DNA from: Callipepla californica brunnescens
Taxonomy: Eukaryota; Chordata; Aves; Galliformes; Odontophoridae
Direction: 5' to 3'
Length of the DNA: 64,000 bases
Assembly: GCA_023055505.1 (NCBI GenBank)
Contig: JALIRH010000007.1
Coordinates: 28,997,720-29,061,719 of the forward strand
Every line of letters starts with the position of its first letter. Positions within the stretch are counted from its first letter, which is position 1. The notes below the pieces were generated by a model. It saw only the letters and a program-made list of their open reading frames with translations. It was not told the origin of the DNA and ran no database searches. A program made the position numbers and the translations under genes. Below, one piece after another: positions 63,102 through 64,000 of this stretch.

Positions 63102-64000
63102 TGAGAATGCCAGCAAGAAGCGACAAGCAGCAGGCTGCTGGCACTCAGTTGACATAGAGGAGCTGGTGGGGACAGCAGGAAGCAAGCCCTTCCCACACCC
63201 TGGGAGATGCTGGAGTGAAAGCTTCCCATGCAGGAACAAGTTGCTGCCTCCTGCTTCTCAAAGGGAACAGGAGAAAATACTTTCTTTGAGAGACCTGAGT
63301 TCCACAGTGGGTGTGGGCTTTTCTCTTAGATTTGGCCCTTCAGATCAATCATGGTGTAATTAATCAGCATTTAACATTTTCAAAGCACCACGCGACTATT
63401 AACTACTGACACAGACATTGTGTCTCCAGCATTATTACGGGTTTCAGTGCTACTTTGCTGTGAAGTGGCTGAGTTCTGAAGACATTACCAGATAGGCAGG
63501 GATGGGAACTCCTGTGTGCAAACAGTGCTGACCTGAGCATGTTTTTTTGTTTTCCTTTCACACTCAGGAATTTCTGTATAACCTCAGAGAGTTAATGGTT
63601 GCCTTCTTTTCATTGAAGGCCACTATTCAGTTCTTGAGGTGTTTGCTTCTTCTATAGTTGATATAGTAGGATAGTTTATATTTTTTTTTTCTTGCAGAAT
63701 GAGTCCTTGGGTCAAAAAAAAAAAAAAAAAAAAAGACAGTGTCGAAAGCAGTGATAAAGAAATAGAAGTACAGATGAAGAGTAGTATAATGCATTGTCAT
63801 CTCATAAAATGGCTGACATAGAAAGTTGACATTCTTTGTGAAACTCATCAGTGATCTTAGCAATGATAGGAACCCTGTTTTCTTATTTGAATGGAAGTAA
63901 AATGTGCAGTGAACAATTTCAGAGTTGTTCCTCCTTAACAGTTTGTGAGGTGATGCTTTGAGGTGTACTGAAGAGATGCACACACATACACGTGCACGTA
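63102..64000 (+). other. ANKRD6 intron, right edge of window
   Basis: T/A runs at 63681-63734 and CA/TA-alternating sequence at the very end (63978-64000). No exon seen. Confidence 0.65.
63681..63734 (+). repeat. T10 and A21 runs separated by 23 nt
   Basis: T10 (63681-63690), then CTTGCAG and a short spacer, then 21 A (63714-63734). The two runs could pair as a hairpin. CTTGCAG after T10 also looks like a splice acceptor, but no exon follows. Confidence 0.85.

Overview
The window looks like avian nuclear DNA, most likely a galliform bird such as chicken. It is AT-leaning and CpG-poor. At least 21 pieces of CR1 non-LTR retrotransposon (the dominant bird repeat) are spread on both strands, nearly all 5'-truncated 3' ends, and I see no mammalian-type SINEs. 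There are no bacterial operons, ribosome binding sites, CRISPR arrays or recognisable ncRNA genes. Open reading frames are short and scattered, as expected of non-coding vertebrate DNA.

One real gene is recognisable: the first coding exon of ANKRD6 (diversin), + strand, coding from 55391 to 55510. It encodes 40 residues beginning MSQQD and ends exactly at a GTAACA splice donor. An in-frame TAA lies two codons before the ATG and fixes the start. The exon probably begins at 55238 after a TCCACAG acceptor, so it carries about 153 nt of 5'UTR with a two-codon upstream ORF in strong initiation context. I did not find the next ANKRD6 exon (expected to begin HGRTPLH), so the following intron is at least 8.49 kb and runs off the right edge.

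Layout. 1-51 kb: no recognisable coding exon; either 5' intron(s) of ANKRD6 or its upstream flank, holding single-copy AT-rich DNA, about 18 CR1 fragments and simple repeats. 44.4 and 51.2-51.6 kb: two splice-bounded segments that could be non-coding 5' exons (inference only). 52.9 kb: a possible hAT transposon end. 53.3 kb: another CR1. 55.0-55.4 kb: local CpG enrichment over the start-codon exon. 55.5-64 kb: ANKRD6 intron, with a possible stop-containing 'poison' exon at 56117-56197 and one CR1 relic near 63.05 kb.

I found no new multi-gene biological system. The observations most worth checking concern ANKRD6 expression (uORF with strong context against a weak main start, possible alternative 5' exons, poison exon) and odd repeat structures (tail-to-tail CR1 junction with a 20-nt G run, hexamer expansion inside a CR1, perfect palindromes).
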